A DNA stretch of 64,000 nucleotides from Cymodocea nodosa. Taxonomy: Eukaryota > Streptophyta > Magnoliopsida > Alismatales > Cymodoceaceae. The notes beneath the pieces were generated by a model, which worked only from the letters and a program-made list of their open reading frames with translations, had not been told where the DNA came from and did not search any database. The stretch covers positions 21,775,501 through 21,839,500 of the forward strand of contig CM072336.1 of NCBI GenBank assembly GCA_036874045.1, in the 5' to 3' direction. The position numbers were made by a program, and so were the translations under genes. Each line of letters opens with the position of its first letter. Within the stretch, counting starts at the first letter, position 1. Shown here piece after piece: positions 1 to 10,966 of the stretch.

Positions 1-3000
1 GAACATATCTAAGGTTTTTCAGGTTTATGAGACATTATTTCGACTTCGACAAGGTGATTAATCTTGTCAGGAACATTATAGTACCTTTCGAGGGTACATT
101 TAGACGATATAGGAAGTAACTTGTTGTGGCATTCTATCTTGCCAGTCTCAATCTAGAGGTTGCGTCGTAAATTTGAGAACATGTATTAGGTGCTGATAGA
201 TTGCTAGATTTAGCTGAGACCTTTTCTAAGGTCATGTGTGTTTTTACTCAAACATGCCTTAGATTTGCTCCTATTCACATTGAGCACTCTGCTCTTGTGG
301 TCTTTGGTAGTCGTGGACATGGACGTGGGTGTAGTGGAGGTTGAAGTGATCGCCAACGACCCAAATGTTAGTGGTGTGGGCATTTTGGGCACAAGTTTGA
401 AAAATGTTGGGACAAATTTTCCTATTTGAAGTCATCTACTCAAGCCAATCTCAGTGTGCATTTCTCTAGTATGGCTAATGCAGATTTAGGTCAGATGGTT
501 ATCATCTCTCAGTCTAACTACAAGCACCTCCTTCAGTCACAAGAAACTACACCTATAACTATAGTAGCTCAGATCACTCTATCTTCTCATCAAGGTACTT
601 GTACTCCTTTGATTGCTTCCAGTGATGACTTCTAGGTTATAGATTCAGGAGCCTCCTCACATATCTCAGGTACATCTTCCTTATTTGATTGCCTAAATAT
701 TATTACCAACAAGTCAACTGTTATCATTGTCAATGATTGTACATGCCATGTTTCTGGTCAGGGAGAAGTTCAAGCCTCCTTTGACTAAGGTTGAATGATG
801 TCCTTTATGTACCTGAATTTTCATTCAATCTCTTATCTATTAGCGTCATTATTGTCTAGTTACAATGCTTAGTTACTTTCTACCCTTTTCGTGTTATCTT
901 TTAGGACTTGCAGACGGGACAAAGGATTGGTTTGGGCTGTAAACAGAAGATTGATAAGGTGTACTTGTTGGTTCGCGACGATGTTCCCTGTGGGTTGATT
1001 GCATGCTTGTCAAGTACAGACACTTTAGTTTTATGGCATCATCGCTTGGGTCATCTATCATGGGCTAAACTTCGTTAAACTCTCTCTTAGATGTCTGTTC
1101 CATCTTTTGACTGTGAGTCCTATCAACTTGGGAAACATCATCGTGTTATGTTTAAATATCTTCATCTTGCATCGTCTACTAGTATGTTTGAACTTGTCTA
1201 TTGTGATATTTAGGGTCTTAGTCGTGTTGTGTCTATTCTAGGTCACAAATATTACATTGTCTTTATTGATGATTTTTCTCGGGTATTTTGGGTATATTTG
1301 TTGAAAGATTGGTAAACTATTTTGAACGTTTTTCAAACTTTTTTAGCTGAAATAAAAAATCAATTCTCCATCTGTCCAAAAATTTTAAGAATTGGCAATG
1401 CTCTTGAATTTGTTTAACATGAGTTTCAAAATGTGTGTACCTCTCATGACATCATTCATCAAACGACTTGCCCTTATACCTCTCAACAAAATGGGGTGGT
1501 TAAGTGCAAACACTGTCATATTCTTGATGTGGCTCGTATTCTCTTGGTTTATATGTGAGTTCCCAAGTACCTTTGGTCTGATGTCGTTCTTACTGTCACA
1601 TATTTAATCAATAAAATACCCTTAATATCTTTGAGGCGTTATCCCTATTCAACGTCTTGTCCTTAACACCGAACTTTTTCCTATCACTCCTCATGTGTTT
1701 GGATGTGTTGGTTTTGTTCAAGATCTATCTCTAGGGTTAGATAAGTTATCTTCTAGATCTATCAAGTGCATGTTGGTTGGGTACTCTTGCATTTAGAAGA
1801 GGTATCATTTGTATATCCTCCAATCAGGAAATATTATATCTCTATGGATGTGATATTCTTTAAGTCTTAGTTCTACACTATTTCTACGGAAGTTTCTTTA
1901 GTCAGTTTTATTTCTGAGAGTATTCTTCCTCCTCTATTGTGTTTTCATCCTCATGCCACAGAATCTGAAAATATTAGCACCAATGATGTTGTTGTGACCT
2001 TAGATACTTATGTCACAAAATCTAGAAACCAGCCTATATAAGACAATAGATCAACCTATGTATCAGGTATATCATCGAAGACTGCGACCTCCAGCTCTAC
2101 CTACGTCCCATCCTTTCACTACTCCTATCGGTGAGTCTACTTGTTGCCTAATGATAACTTACCTATTGCCTTATGGAAAGGTACCTGCTCGTGCACACAA
2201 TATCCCTTATCTCATGTTGTCTCCTATGCTAACTTGGATTTCAACTTTCATACTTTTGCTTTATCCATTACTTCTGAACACTTGCTTAGGGATCATCATA
2301 AGACACTCCAAATACCTCATTGGAAGGTAGCTATGGATGAAGAAATGGATGCTCTGCTCTCTCATGGTATTTGAGATCTAATTCCTTATCCTGACAAAGG
2401 CAATGTAGTTTCATGCAGGTAACTTTACACTATCAAACGTTGCCTAGATGGTTCTATTGACAGATACAAGGTGCGGTTGGTGGCTAGAGGATTCTTCCAA
2501 TAGTCTAGTATTGATTAATCCAAGACCTTCTCTCCTGTTGTCTGCCTTGATTCCATTTGTGTAATTTTATCTATAGCTATGAACAAGTTATGGGGGTTGA
2601 CATAACTTGATATCAAGAATGCTTTTTTAAATGGAGATCTTAATGAGGAAGTTTTTATGGAGCAACCCCTCGGTTATGTTGATCTGAAGGACAATCAAGT
2701 TTGCCTACTCAACAAGGTAATTTATGGCCTTAAGCAAAGTCCAAAGGCCTGGTTTGAAAAGTTTAGCAGTGTCATGATGAATCATGGTTTTGACAACTGC
2801 AAGGTTGATCACTTTGTCTTTATCAAGAGTACTAACAAGGGAGTTATTCTTGCAGTATATGTTGATGATATGCTTCTAACAAGTGATGATCCTTAAGGCA
2901 TAGAAGCGATAAAACGATTTCTTCAAAGGACATTTACCACTAAGGATATGGGATCACCGAGATACTTCCTTGGCATTGAGCTAGCCTATTCTAGAGGGTG

Positions 3001-3748
3001 TCTATCTCTATCTTAAAGGAAGTATACCTTGGATTTGTTGAAGGAAACTGGGCTTGAAGGTTGCAAACCGGAGCGTACTCCTATAGAACAAAATCATTCC
3101 TTCTAGGATGAAAATTCTCCTCCTTTTGAAGACATAGGGAGATATAAATAGTTAATGGGAAAATTGATTTACCTAATTGTGACAAGATTAGATATTTCTT
3201 ATGCTGTAAGTTTACTCAGTCAGTTCATGCATGTCTCGAAACATGTTCATTGATAAGGGGTTCTTTGCATTCTCGCCTATATCAAAAATGCCCTGGGAAA
3301 GGATCTTCTATATCAAAAACATGGACACTTGAATGTTGAAGGGTACTTTAATGTTGGTTATGTAGGAGACAAAGCTGATAGGAAGTCTACTTCTGACTTT
3401 TATATTTATCTCAGTGGAAATCTAGTTACTTGGTGAAGCAAGAAACAAAATATGATCTCTAAGTTAAGTGCAGAAGTTGAGTATCAAGCTATGCCTCAAA
3501 CTATCACCGAGCTTATGTGGTTAAAGGCACTATTACAGAAACTACAAATTAATGTGAATTTACCTATTCCTATGCACTGTGATAATCAAGCCACCATTTA
3601 TATCGCTAGCAATCTTACCTTTCATGAAAGGATGAAGCATGTTGAGGTTGACTGTCATTTTATCAGAGACTATGTAGCCAAAAGGATCATCTCCACACCT
3701 TTCTCTCAATCTGAAGATCAAGTTGCTGATATTTTCACTAAATGATTT
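1..3748 (+). pseudogene. Ty1/copia retrotransposon polyprotein relic
   Basis: This is a decayed copia polyprotein that enters the window inside gag. Read across frames, the domains come in the canonical copia order. Gag remains lie near 30-430 and end in a CCHC zinc knuckle at about 366-410 (C-x2-C-x4-H-x4-C, with a stop inside it). The protease active site DSGASSHIS lies near 643-670. The GAG-pre-integrase region, with HHRLGH and QLGKHH, lies near 1035-1145. The integrase core start, FIDDFSRVFWVY, lies near 1260-1300. Reverse transcriptase follows from about 2330, with LDIKNAFLNGDLNEEVFMEQ near 2608-2665 and YVDDMLL near 2860-2880. RNase H, with KSTSDFYIYLSGN and a final VADIFTK, lies at about 3380-3745. 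Many stops and frameshifts interrupt it, so it cannot move by itself. The longest open pieces are only 60-106 codons. Integrase before reverse transcriptase is what marks copia rather than gypsy. Confidence 0.95.
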
Positions 3749-3818
3749 AGTGCTAATGTTTTTGAAAATCTTTGTAATAAATTAAACATGTTTTATATAT
3801 ATACTCCAACTTGAGTAG

Positions 3819-3949
3819 ATGTGTTAGTACTTATTTGTAAGATTCATTTAAGTATAGGATCCATTTAAGTATAAATGGATCCTAAACTTGTATATATACT
3901 CCAACCTCTACAAATTCATGTGATCAATGTTTATACTGATTTTAGCATA
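3819..3949 (+). mobile_element. Probable short 3' LTR of the copia relic
   Basis: About 75 bp after the RNase H end, a purine-containing stretch (CTTGAGTAGATG, in the place of a polypurine tract) is followed by TGTTAG, the usual copia LTR start. The next 130 bp contain a TATATATAC box and two copies of an ATTTAAGTATA-type motif, and end near TTTTAGCA. The 5' LTR lies outside the window, so neither the end nor the LTR identity can be checked by pairing. Confidence 0.4.
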
Positions 3950-4985
3950 TTTAAGAATTTTAAATTTTATTTTTTAATTTACACATTCATTACCTCAAAA
4001 TGCTATTCTGTGGTAATTTTTTAATAAAAACTATTAGTTTTCCGATTTTTTAATCATTTTAGTTTTAATATTAGGATTTTTGTGTTTTAGTTTCACGATT
4101 TTATGTGTTTTAATTTTAGTTGTTTTTTTCGATAGAAATTTCAATCATCTATAGATGTAATGTTTTACACCTACATGATTCATAATAAATATTAAAAAAA
4201 ATCGTATTTGTAAGAAAAAAGTTGGATGTCTGGATGATTGGATCGGCAACAAGATCCCATTCAGGATCATTTCTAGCGATCTCATTTGACATGACATTTC
4301 ATGATCTTGATACGAGTTTGCCTCATGTGGGTGATGATTCTGATTCAGGGTCTCGTTGTTCCTTAGACTGTGTGATGAACATAGTTAGTTACCTAAGCAT
4401 TAAATAAAATAAATTTAAAATAGGTTGTTACTAAAGATCATGATCAAGATCAAGCGGTTAAAAATGAGTATACCTCAAAATAACGTTTTGAGGTAAAGTG
4501 CATCAAAAGTCCATCCACACATGGATATGCACACACACAAGCGTGTAGGTGTGCTTTCAAACACGTGTGCGCGCACATGCACACACACATATAGAGGGAG
4601 AGAGCATATTATACACTATTGTTATTATTTTTGTTATGCATTTTATTAAAAACCTGTGCATCATGATTTGTTTATATTTTCATAATATTATGTAGTACAT
4701 AATTTTCAGCAATTAATATCTGATTTGGTGTATTATTGCATATATGTAAGAAATTTTATATTATAGAGTTGTGTATAGGTAGGTAGTTACGTAGGGGGAT
4801 ACCGCCTTGTTCCATTAGGGTTAGCTAATCATGATCTTCTCACATGGAACGTGGTCCCCATTCATGTATTATTGGAGGTCCACCCATGTTTGTAAGAGGA
4901 TTGCACCCTACCGTTAACCGTGATGGATCCTCTCTCTATATACATACACATATTCCTGAATGAATATATTCTTTATTTGAAAAAA
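3950..4985. other. AT-rich intergenic DNA, no gene seen
   Basis: No coding similarity, splice-consistent ORF or RNA gene was seen. It holds one mixed CA/GT microsatellite tract at 4526-4590. Otherwise it is AT-rich sequence between the copia relic and the duplicated aminotransferase end. Confidence 0.6.
4526..4590. repeat. Imperfect (CA)n/(GT)n microsatellite
   Basis: Alternating CACACA and GTGTGC blocks are interrupted by short unique bases and followed by a short GA-rich run. This is a simple sequence repeat with no sign of coding. Confidence 0.75.
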
Positions 4986-5780
4986 ATGCTTCCTAGGAAT
5001 ATAGGCATCTGAGGCACCTGGTTGCCTGTGCCTTAGAAATGTGTAGTAGTCAATTGCACAGTTCTCATTTCTCAGTTGCATTACCATAAAGTTAATTCAA
5101 ATGTGATTCATTTGGCCAGCCCTTTTCAGCATAACGTGGCCGCACTTGGTAAGGACGAGCATCTAAGCTTGTCAATGGTGTAATCTAGTCTTCAGGAAAA
5201 AGAAAAAAGAATTCATGTCATGGATGTTGGAAGTCTGGATTATATTCTTCTCGCGACAATAAAATCAAATACTTTTTATGTAGAAATAAGCTTCCAGCTT
5301 TTTAACTTACGGAATCAACATATTTGTGCAGGAGGATTAGCATGGCAGGGTTGAGCTCCTCAAAGGTCCCCCATCTTACCAATGCCATACATGATGCCGT
5401 CACCCGTATTGTCTAATGAATGGGACATCTTCTGCGGTCTCGGTTCACTATCCTATGACCGTGATTTCTTGTTTTTGTAAAATGGAATGATCCTAGCCCT
5501 TCTTATTGCGTTGCTGCAATAAATCATACACGCAAAGAAGCTTTATCCACAAGACTTCTTGTACTGAAAAACATGGCTTCTTCTTCAGCCCAGCCGTATT
5601 ACGGCCTCTTCGACATTGTTATTTAACGACGGACAACTGCATAAACTTTGCTGCCCGAGTCAGAGGTGGCTATAGTGATGCTCTGGGATAATAAAACAAA
5701 ATAGGCATCTTAGTGGTGCTCGTGCTTATTTTTGTGCATCTACGAGCACGTATTTTGATTTTCACGTTCTCTGCGTCTCC
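4986..5780 (+). repeat. Duplicate of the aspartate aminotransferase 3' end
   Basis: This block matches 20071-20810 almost base for base, from the last part of aminotransferase intron 11 through the final exon and 3' UTR. Shared runs include the intron stretch around 5020-5110 (20100-20200) and the UTR around 5570-5640 (20600-20665). The AATAAA at 5690-5695 matches the putative poly-A signal of the real gene at 20722-20727. The copy keeps about 65 bp of UTR (near 5470-5540) that the real gene lacks. No upstream aminotransferase exons precede it, so it is a gene end without a gene body. Confidence 0.93.
5332..5416 (+). pseudogene. Orphan last exon of an aspartate aminotransferase copy
   Basis: The 85-bp exon follows a preserved acceptor (TTTGTGCAG) and ends in the same TAA as the real gene's exon 12. 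It has no indels or premature stops. Its reading, RISMAGLSSSKVPHL and onward, differs from the functional copy at three residues (Ser for Asn, Thr for Ala, Ala for Val). It keeps the Arg that binds the substrate alpha-carboxylate (Arg386 in family numbering). With no upstream exons it cannot make an enzyme. The open frame could mean a recent duplication, or that the donor was a second functional gene. Confidence 0.9.
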
Positions 5781-5919
5781 CGTTGTTGAACTTGTTTTGT
5801 TTTTCTTCTCTTTCTTCCGCTTAGATTATCAGGTTGGAAAATTAATGACAATAATACTGTTTCTATTTGTATTCAAATATAGATGTCCTTTTTCTTAAAA
5901 CATGTGGAAGTTTAATTGG

Positions 5920-6958
5920 CTTATTTATATGTTTATAAGTATTTATAGATAAAATTTATTTTGATATCATGTAAAATATTTTATATTAAAACTTATTATA
6001 TGAAATATTCTATTTTAAAATTAATTGATGGTAAGTGAATGATTCAACATTATACTAGTTATAGTGATGTGAGACTTTAATTATTTCTTTTAGATGATTA
6101 AGTTATTTTAATTCGGTTGAGTTTGCCTTTGTTATTAATTTTATTTTTTATAGTGATAATGATTTTTATATGTATCGATATTTAAATTTTGATAAAAATT
6201 ACGAATATTATTATTGTGGGCAACAAAATTATTATAATTGATTGATTCAATTCAGCCTGTGTCATCAAGGCAACAAGGACGTGAATTTTTTCTTACCTTA
6301 CCATTAAATTATCCATGGCCCAAATGATATTTGCCCTTTTATTGGTTTGAACTTGGAAGGAAGGGAAGTGACTTCTATATTCCTAACAAAATGACCTTGG
6401 AATCATATGCGGAAGAAAAAAGATGAGGTTTACCTTTACTAGCAAAGGAAAACATAAAGATCTTTAAAAGAGTAAAATCAAATTTAAGTAAAAATATTAC
6501 CAATACCAGAAAAATGATGTTTCCGTGATGATACAATTTTCAAGAAACATGTTTGTTTCTTCACTGGGAAATTCCTGAAATCTTAAGTTTAAATTTAGAT
6601 AAAATTATATTACACATCAGTTTCACAGAAGAAAACGTCGTATGATCAAATCAAAATAACGTTTGAAATCTGGATGGTTGGAGAGTCTGACGTCAAGAGG
6701 CTTCATTCAAGATAATCATAATCAGGAAAAGAAAAATTCTGGAACAAGCTAGGGATCAGTAGCTTTAGTGATTGCCACCTCAAGAACTGCTACTACCACC
6801 ACCACCACCACAACACACAGAAATGCAACTGAAGGGTGGGAAGCAATTGCAGTAGAGCACATCCCACACACAAGATTGAAAATTTTCAACTCAGAAGTTC
6901 TTGGATGTTAGTCCATATCTAAAATATATACATTTCAAATTTCCCTCTAGCCTTGTTA
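5920..6958. repeat. Duplicate of the RopGEF 3' flank
   Basis: This block matches 42245-43265 at high identity. A stretch of more than 120 bp around 6640-6770 is nearly identical to 42955-43085. Similarity stops around CTTGTTAA at 6956, corresponding to about 43270, only some 30 bp before the RopGEF stop codon. The copied segment is therefore the RopGEF 3' UTR and downstream DNA. It abuts the aminotransferase 3' duplicate with about 140 bp between them (5780-5915), and that linker resembles 23420-23570. Confidence 0.92.
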
Positions 6959-7320
6959 AACTAAGTGGAAACTTCATTATTAATTCCTTTTGGTCATTCG
7001 ATCTATGATGTTTCACCGAACATTACAGTTACATTAACGTTATTCTTTAAGGTCGCATTTAAGTTATGCTTAACTTTTTTAGTGGTTTTTATTTTAGGAC
7101 AAACTTTTACTTGACAAATTTGATGTAACACTTGTTTTATGTTCCTGTTTGTGCACTGATGTTTGGTTAAATCATCTGCCAACTATCACACTTTGAAGAG
7201 ATATGTTTGGTAAGTGGTAGGTCTCTACATGTTTATTGCAAAACTAATCGGTGCATCTAGTCCCTAACAAAACCTAGAGATCTACTTACCCTCATCTGCC
7301 ATGTGTCTCTAGGTGCAAAA
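6959..7320. other. Intergenic DNA, no feature recognised
   Basis: AT-rich sequence between the composite duplication and the gypsy gag relic. I see no coding similarity or clear repeat boundary. Confidence 0.5.
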
Positions 7321-7324
7321 TATG

Positions 7325-7640
7325 AGTAGTTAGGTAAATTCTCCCTCATATTGATCAATTATCGTGCTCCCTTGTTGGAGTCTCTCAAATTCTAACACCA
7401 TTTCAAACTTGGTATTAGGTGGGTGGTACATTTCCAAAAATGTTTCCTTGAAGATATTCCAGGCCCATGGCTCTCCTCCTAACTCGTAGAGTTGTTCTTT
7501 AGTCTCCCACAAATTTAATACACTCCCTTGGAGGATATGAGTGACATAGCTAACTCTTTTTTCTTCTATAGAAGCAAAAATCCTGAATAGTCACTTAATG
7601 TGGTGCAACCACTGATATGCTTCTCGTAGATCCTTTTTTC
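7325..7640 (-). pseudogene. Ty3/gypsy gag fragment
   Basis: Read on the minus strand from about 7640 down, broken frames give WLHHIK, then FASIEEKRVSYVTHILQGS, then an open 60-codon piece (7330-7512) with WAWNIFKETFLEMYHP and EFERLQQGSTIIDQYEGEF. The spacing is that of the Retrotrans_gag domain of plant gypsy elements: a W..F...F...Y/F.P block followed by EF..L.QG...V.EY...F. Stops and frameshifts lie upstream. No zinc knuckle, protease or polymerase follows, so only a scrap of gag survives. Confidence 0.75.
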
Positions 7641-7658
7641 TTTAACAAAGGTTGGTGG

Positions 7659-9317
7659 TTGTTAACATCCCACTTTTTGGACTTTTCCCACAATTGTTAG
7701 CCCTTTCACTGGCTTTACAATCCATAACTTCTTTTACGCATCTCATGATGTATAATTTCTATCTTTGAGTTTTAGGGACCATTTCATTTTCTACCCTGGA
7801 CCAAAAATAGCCCCTTGGTCTCTAAATGAATTTCATCCACAAAAAAATGAAATTTTTTTCTTTTTCATTCGATTAGACTGAAAGAAATCTTCGATCCAAC
7901 TAAACAAAGTTTGGTTAGACCAAACTATTTTTGTCCAACTAAACAAAAATTTGGTTAGAGCGAATTTTCATTTCAGTTTGAGAACCCATGGAGAAAAAAA
8001 AAATTCAGTTGGAGGAGAAAAATTTCATTCTGTTGAACTACCATACATCCTCCATTTTTTTGCTCACCATGATAGCTTTGCAAGTTTTTTTTTTCTTTGT
8101 CAATCTATCGAAGTTCACTTTTTATTTATTTATTTGATCGAATTCCATCGAGACTCTATTCTATTGATAATGCAAACTCTTTCATTTTAATTGTTTTTGA
8201 ATTTTTGCTATGTTAGTTGACACATGGCATTTGCCACATCAATGACGTGTGACATTTTGTAATTAGTTCATATTTCTAATGTTAATATATCATATCACTC
8301 AGGCAATGACACATGACAATCAAAGTTACATTAGCTGCCATGTTATTATCATTTCATTTTTATTATCTTTCCCTTTTTTTTCACTCAATCGAAGTACGGT
8401 TTCTTTTTTGTTTAACCATGCCATTTCTCCGATCAAATCAGTCGATCAGTTTTCTCTTTGATCTAACCAAATTTCTCTTTGGTTAGATTAAAGTCACTCT
8501 GTTTTAAATAATTTAATATATTTGTCAATTTGTTTTAGTTTTGACTGAATTTGTTTACCATGTTAGTTGACATGTGGCACTTGCCATATAACGACATGTG
8601 ACATTTTGTGATTGGTCTATATTTTCCATGTCAACATATTGGACCAATCAGGTGATGATACATGGTAGTCTAAGTCACGTCAGCTGCTTTGTTGGCATGA
8701 CATATTGTCATTCTTTTTATTTTATTTTACTTTTTTCATTTATTTGGTTGACCAAATTACTATTCTTTGATTTGACTGTAACATTTCTTCAATCAGATTT
8801 TAAAAATCAATCGACCAAATTTCCCTTTTTGGTTTAATCGAAATTTATCATCAGTTTGACCTAGAATTCTTCCATTTAACAAAAGGTTTTACAAACCCTT
8901 CGCTTTTCCTTGCATGGTTTCACCAGCAGCAGCCAGATCGATTTTTTTTTTCACCTTTGCCACATTAACGCAATTAAGACCTTTTCAATCCAATAGTCCA
9001 AATCGCTTCCTATCCGGTAGTGGTCAAAATTTCAACTTTTGAATCGATGAACTGTGCCTCCCTTACTTATCACCAAACTGTTACATTTTAATCAAATAAT
9101 CAATGACAAGATCTTTAAATCGAATTTGTTAGCCCAGATCTCAGACAACTCAATTTGATCGAATGGGTTGTTTGTTCAATCAATGCTTAATCGATCGGAT
9201 TTGATGAATCTCAGTCATTAGATTATCCAGGTCGTCATCCTCCTCATCAGCACCAAATCTCGTCAGACACTTCTCTCCGCCTGCTAACCACTCTCTACCT
9301 ACCACTACCTTGTTGAT
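7659..9317. repeat. Long direct repeat, copy 1 (possible LTR)
   Basis: This begins TGTTAACATCCCAC and matches 10383-10966 at both ends. 7664-7840 matches 10390-10565, and 8980-9290 matches 10640-10950. The middle (about 7860-8970) is missing from the second copy. The start resembles an LTR end, and a gypsy gag scrap adjoins it at 7325-7640 on the minus strand, so a diverged LTR pair is plausible. I found no primer-binding site or matching 3' end to prove it. It contains a tandem duplication (8205-8370 and 8560-8720). No gene was seen. Confidence 0.6.
8205..8720. repeat. Tandem duplication, about 355-bp period
   Basis: Two diverged copies (8205-8370 and 8560-8720) share GTTAGTTGACA..TGGCA.TTGCCA.AT and downstream GACA.GTGACATTTTGT blocks. 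They lie inside the long direct repeat and carry no coding signal. Confidence 0.65.
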
Positions 9318-10382
9318 ACCCATGACACATTCGGATAGACCTCAACTCTTCATTCGTCGAAGGATAAAAAGGTAAAAAAATTTCAATGGATAGACCTTGA
9401 CACTTAGCACAAAAAACCTCAGACCTTGAGAACCCATTCTTTGCAATGACAACTACACCCTTCACCACCATGCACCACATGCTCTGCTACCAGTGAAGAC
9501 CTCATTTAGCATTAGTGGAGCCTAGAGAACATTGACCAAAAAAACAACCCAAAAGTTTGTCATCACCTCCTTTTTTCTGTAGGATCTTATTACATATGTT
9601 GTAGTAACCTTACTGATCATCTACCCTCAACGTAGTTTTACGATTACACCACCTAGTGGACTTGGCAAACAGTAAAGTACGCCACTTCTATTGTAATAGT
9701 TCACTATTACTTTTGCATCCTTGCTTATGAATTTTTTTAGGCTTAGCAACTCATTTAAGCTCACCCACATGTACTACAGATCTCATGCCATGCACATTTT
9801 CCTCTCCTTAATGGAGCCTCTTCTACCACACCTAGCTTGTTTTCAACTTATGGCAACCCTAAAGTTCGTCATCACCTTTTTTCCCAACACATGGTTTGTA
9901 GGATTTTCCACACACCCTAATAGGATTGCAATTGGCCTAATATCATTATCCAGGGATATGTTAGTTGCCTTCTAGCTAGCTATGATGGCCTTTTAATTAG
10001 CAACCTGAATAAAATTGTCTATATTTGCACTCTTTTCGAGCTTAGCAACCCCAAAGTTTACCACTTCCTTCTTTTCTTTACTTAGATTTTGCAAGACTCT
10101 TTATGTGCTACGATAGATGTTACTGATCAACTCAATGCCGTCAACCAAGGGCATGTTAGCTGCCCTTTGGCTGGCTATGGTCATCCTCCTATTTTCACTC
10201 CAATGGGATCTTTTGCATCTACTCTCTCTTCAAGCTTGACATCCCTCGAGTTTGCCATCAACTTTACCTTCTCTTCATTAATTTTCCATGGTTTTCTAAT
10301 GCTTGAATCCAAAAGTAGGGTGTCCTTTAACCCTGAGTGTTGGTTTCGATATAGCAGTACGCAACCTCACTCAAGGAAGGAC
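9318..10382. other. Spacer between the two long direct repeats
   Basis: About 1.07 kb. Short open frames of 80-100 codons occur but have no recognisable domain, splice structure or polymerase/gag motif. If the flanking repeats are LTRs, this is a non-coding internal region of a non-autonomous element. Confidence 0.45.
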
Positions 10383-10966
10383 ATCTATTAACACCCCACT
10401 TTTTAGGCTCTTCCTATGATTGTTAGTCCTTTCACTGACCCTGCAATCTATAATTTCTTTTACACGTACCATGATGTGTAATTTCTATCTTTGGGTTTTG
10501 GGGATCATTTCATCTACTAGCCTAAATAAAAAATGGTCCTTTCGTCCCTAAATGAAATATATCTATATTAAAAAAAAATTTAGTCCAATCAAATTTTTTA
10601 TTCAACCGTACCAAAAGAAATCTTCAATCCACCTAGACCTTTTCGATCTAATGATCCAAATCACTTCCTATCTGATGACGATTGAAATTTTGACTTTTGA
10701 TATGATGAATCGTGCCTCCCTTACATATCATCTAATAGTTACATTTTAATTAAATAATCAACAATGAAGATCTTATGCTTAAATCGAATCTAACAATGTA
10801 GATCACGACCAACTCAATCTGATCTAACAATCACCTTTTAATCAATCAAATCTAATGAGTCTTAGTTGTCAAATAATCTAGGCCATCATCCTCTTCATCA
10901 ACATCAAATCTCACCAGATACCTCACTCTCTCCACTAACCACTCTACCTACCATTGATAAGGATCA
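10383..10966. repeat. Long direct repeat, copy 2
   Basis: It begins TATTAACACCCCAC and aligns with the start of copy 1, then jumps to the distal third of that copy. It ends near CTACCATTGATA, where copy 1 ends near CTACCACTACCTTGTTGATA. It is shorter by an internal deletion of roughly 1.1 kb. Confidence 0.6.
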
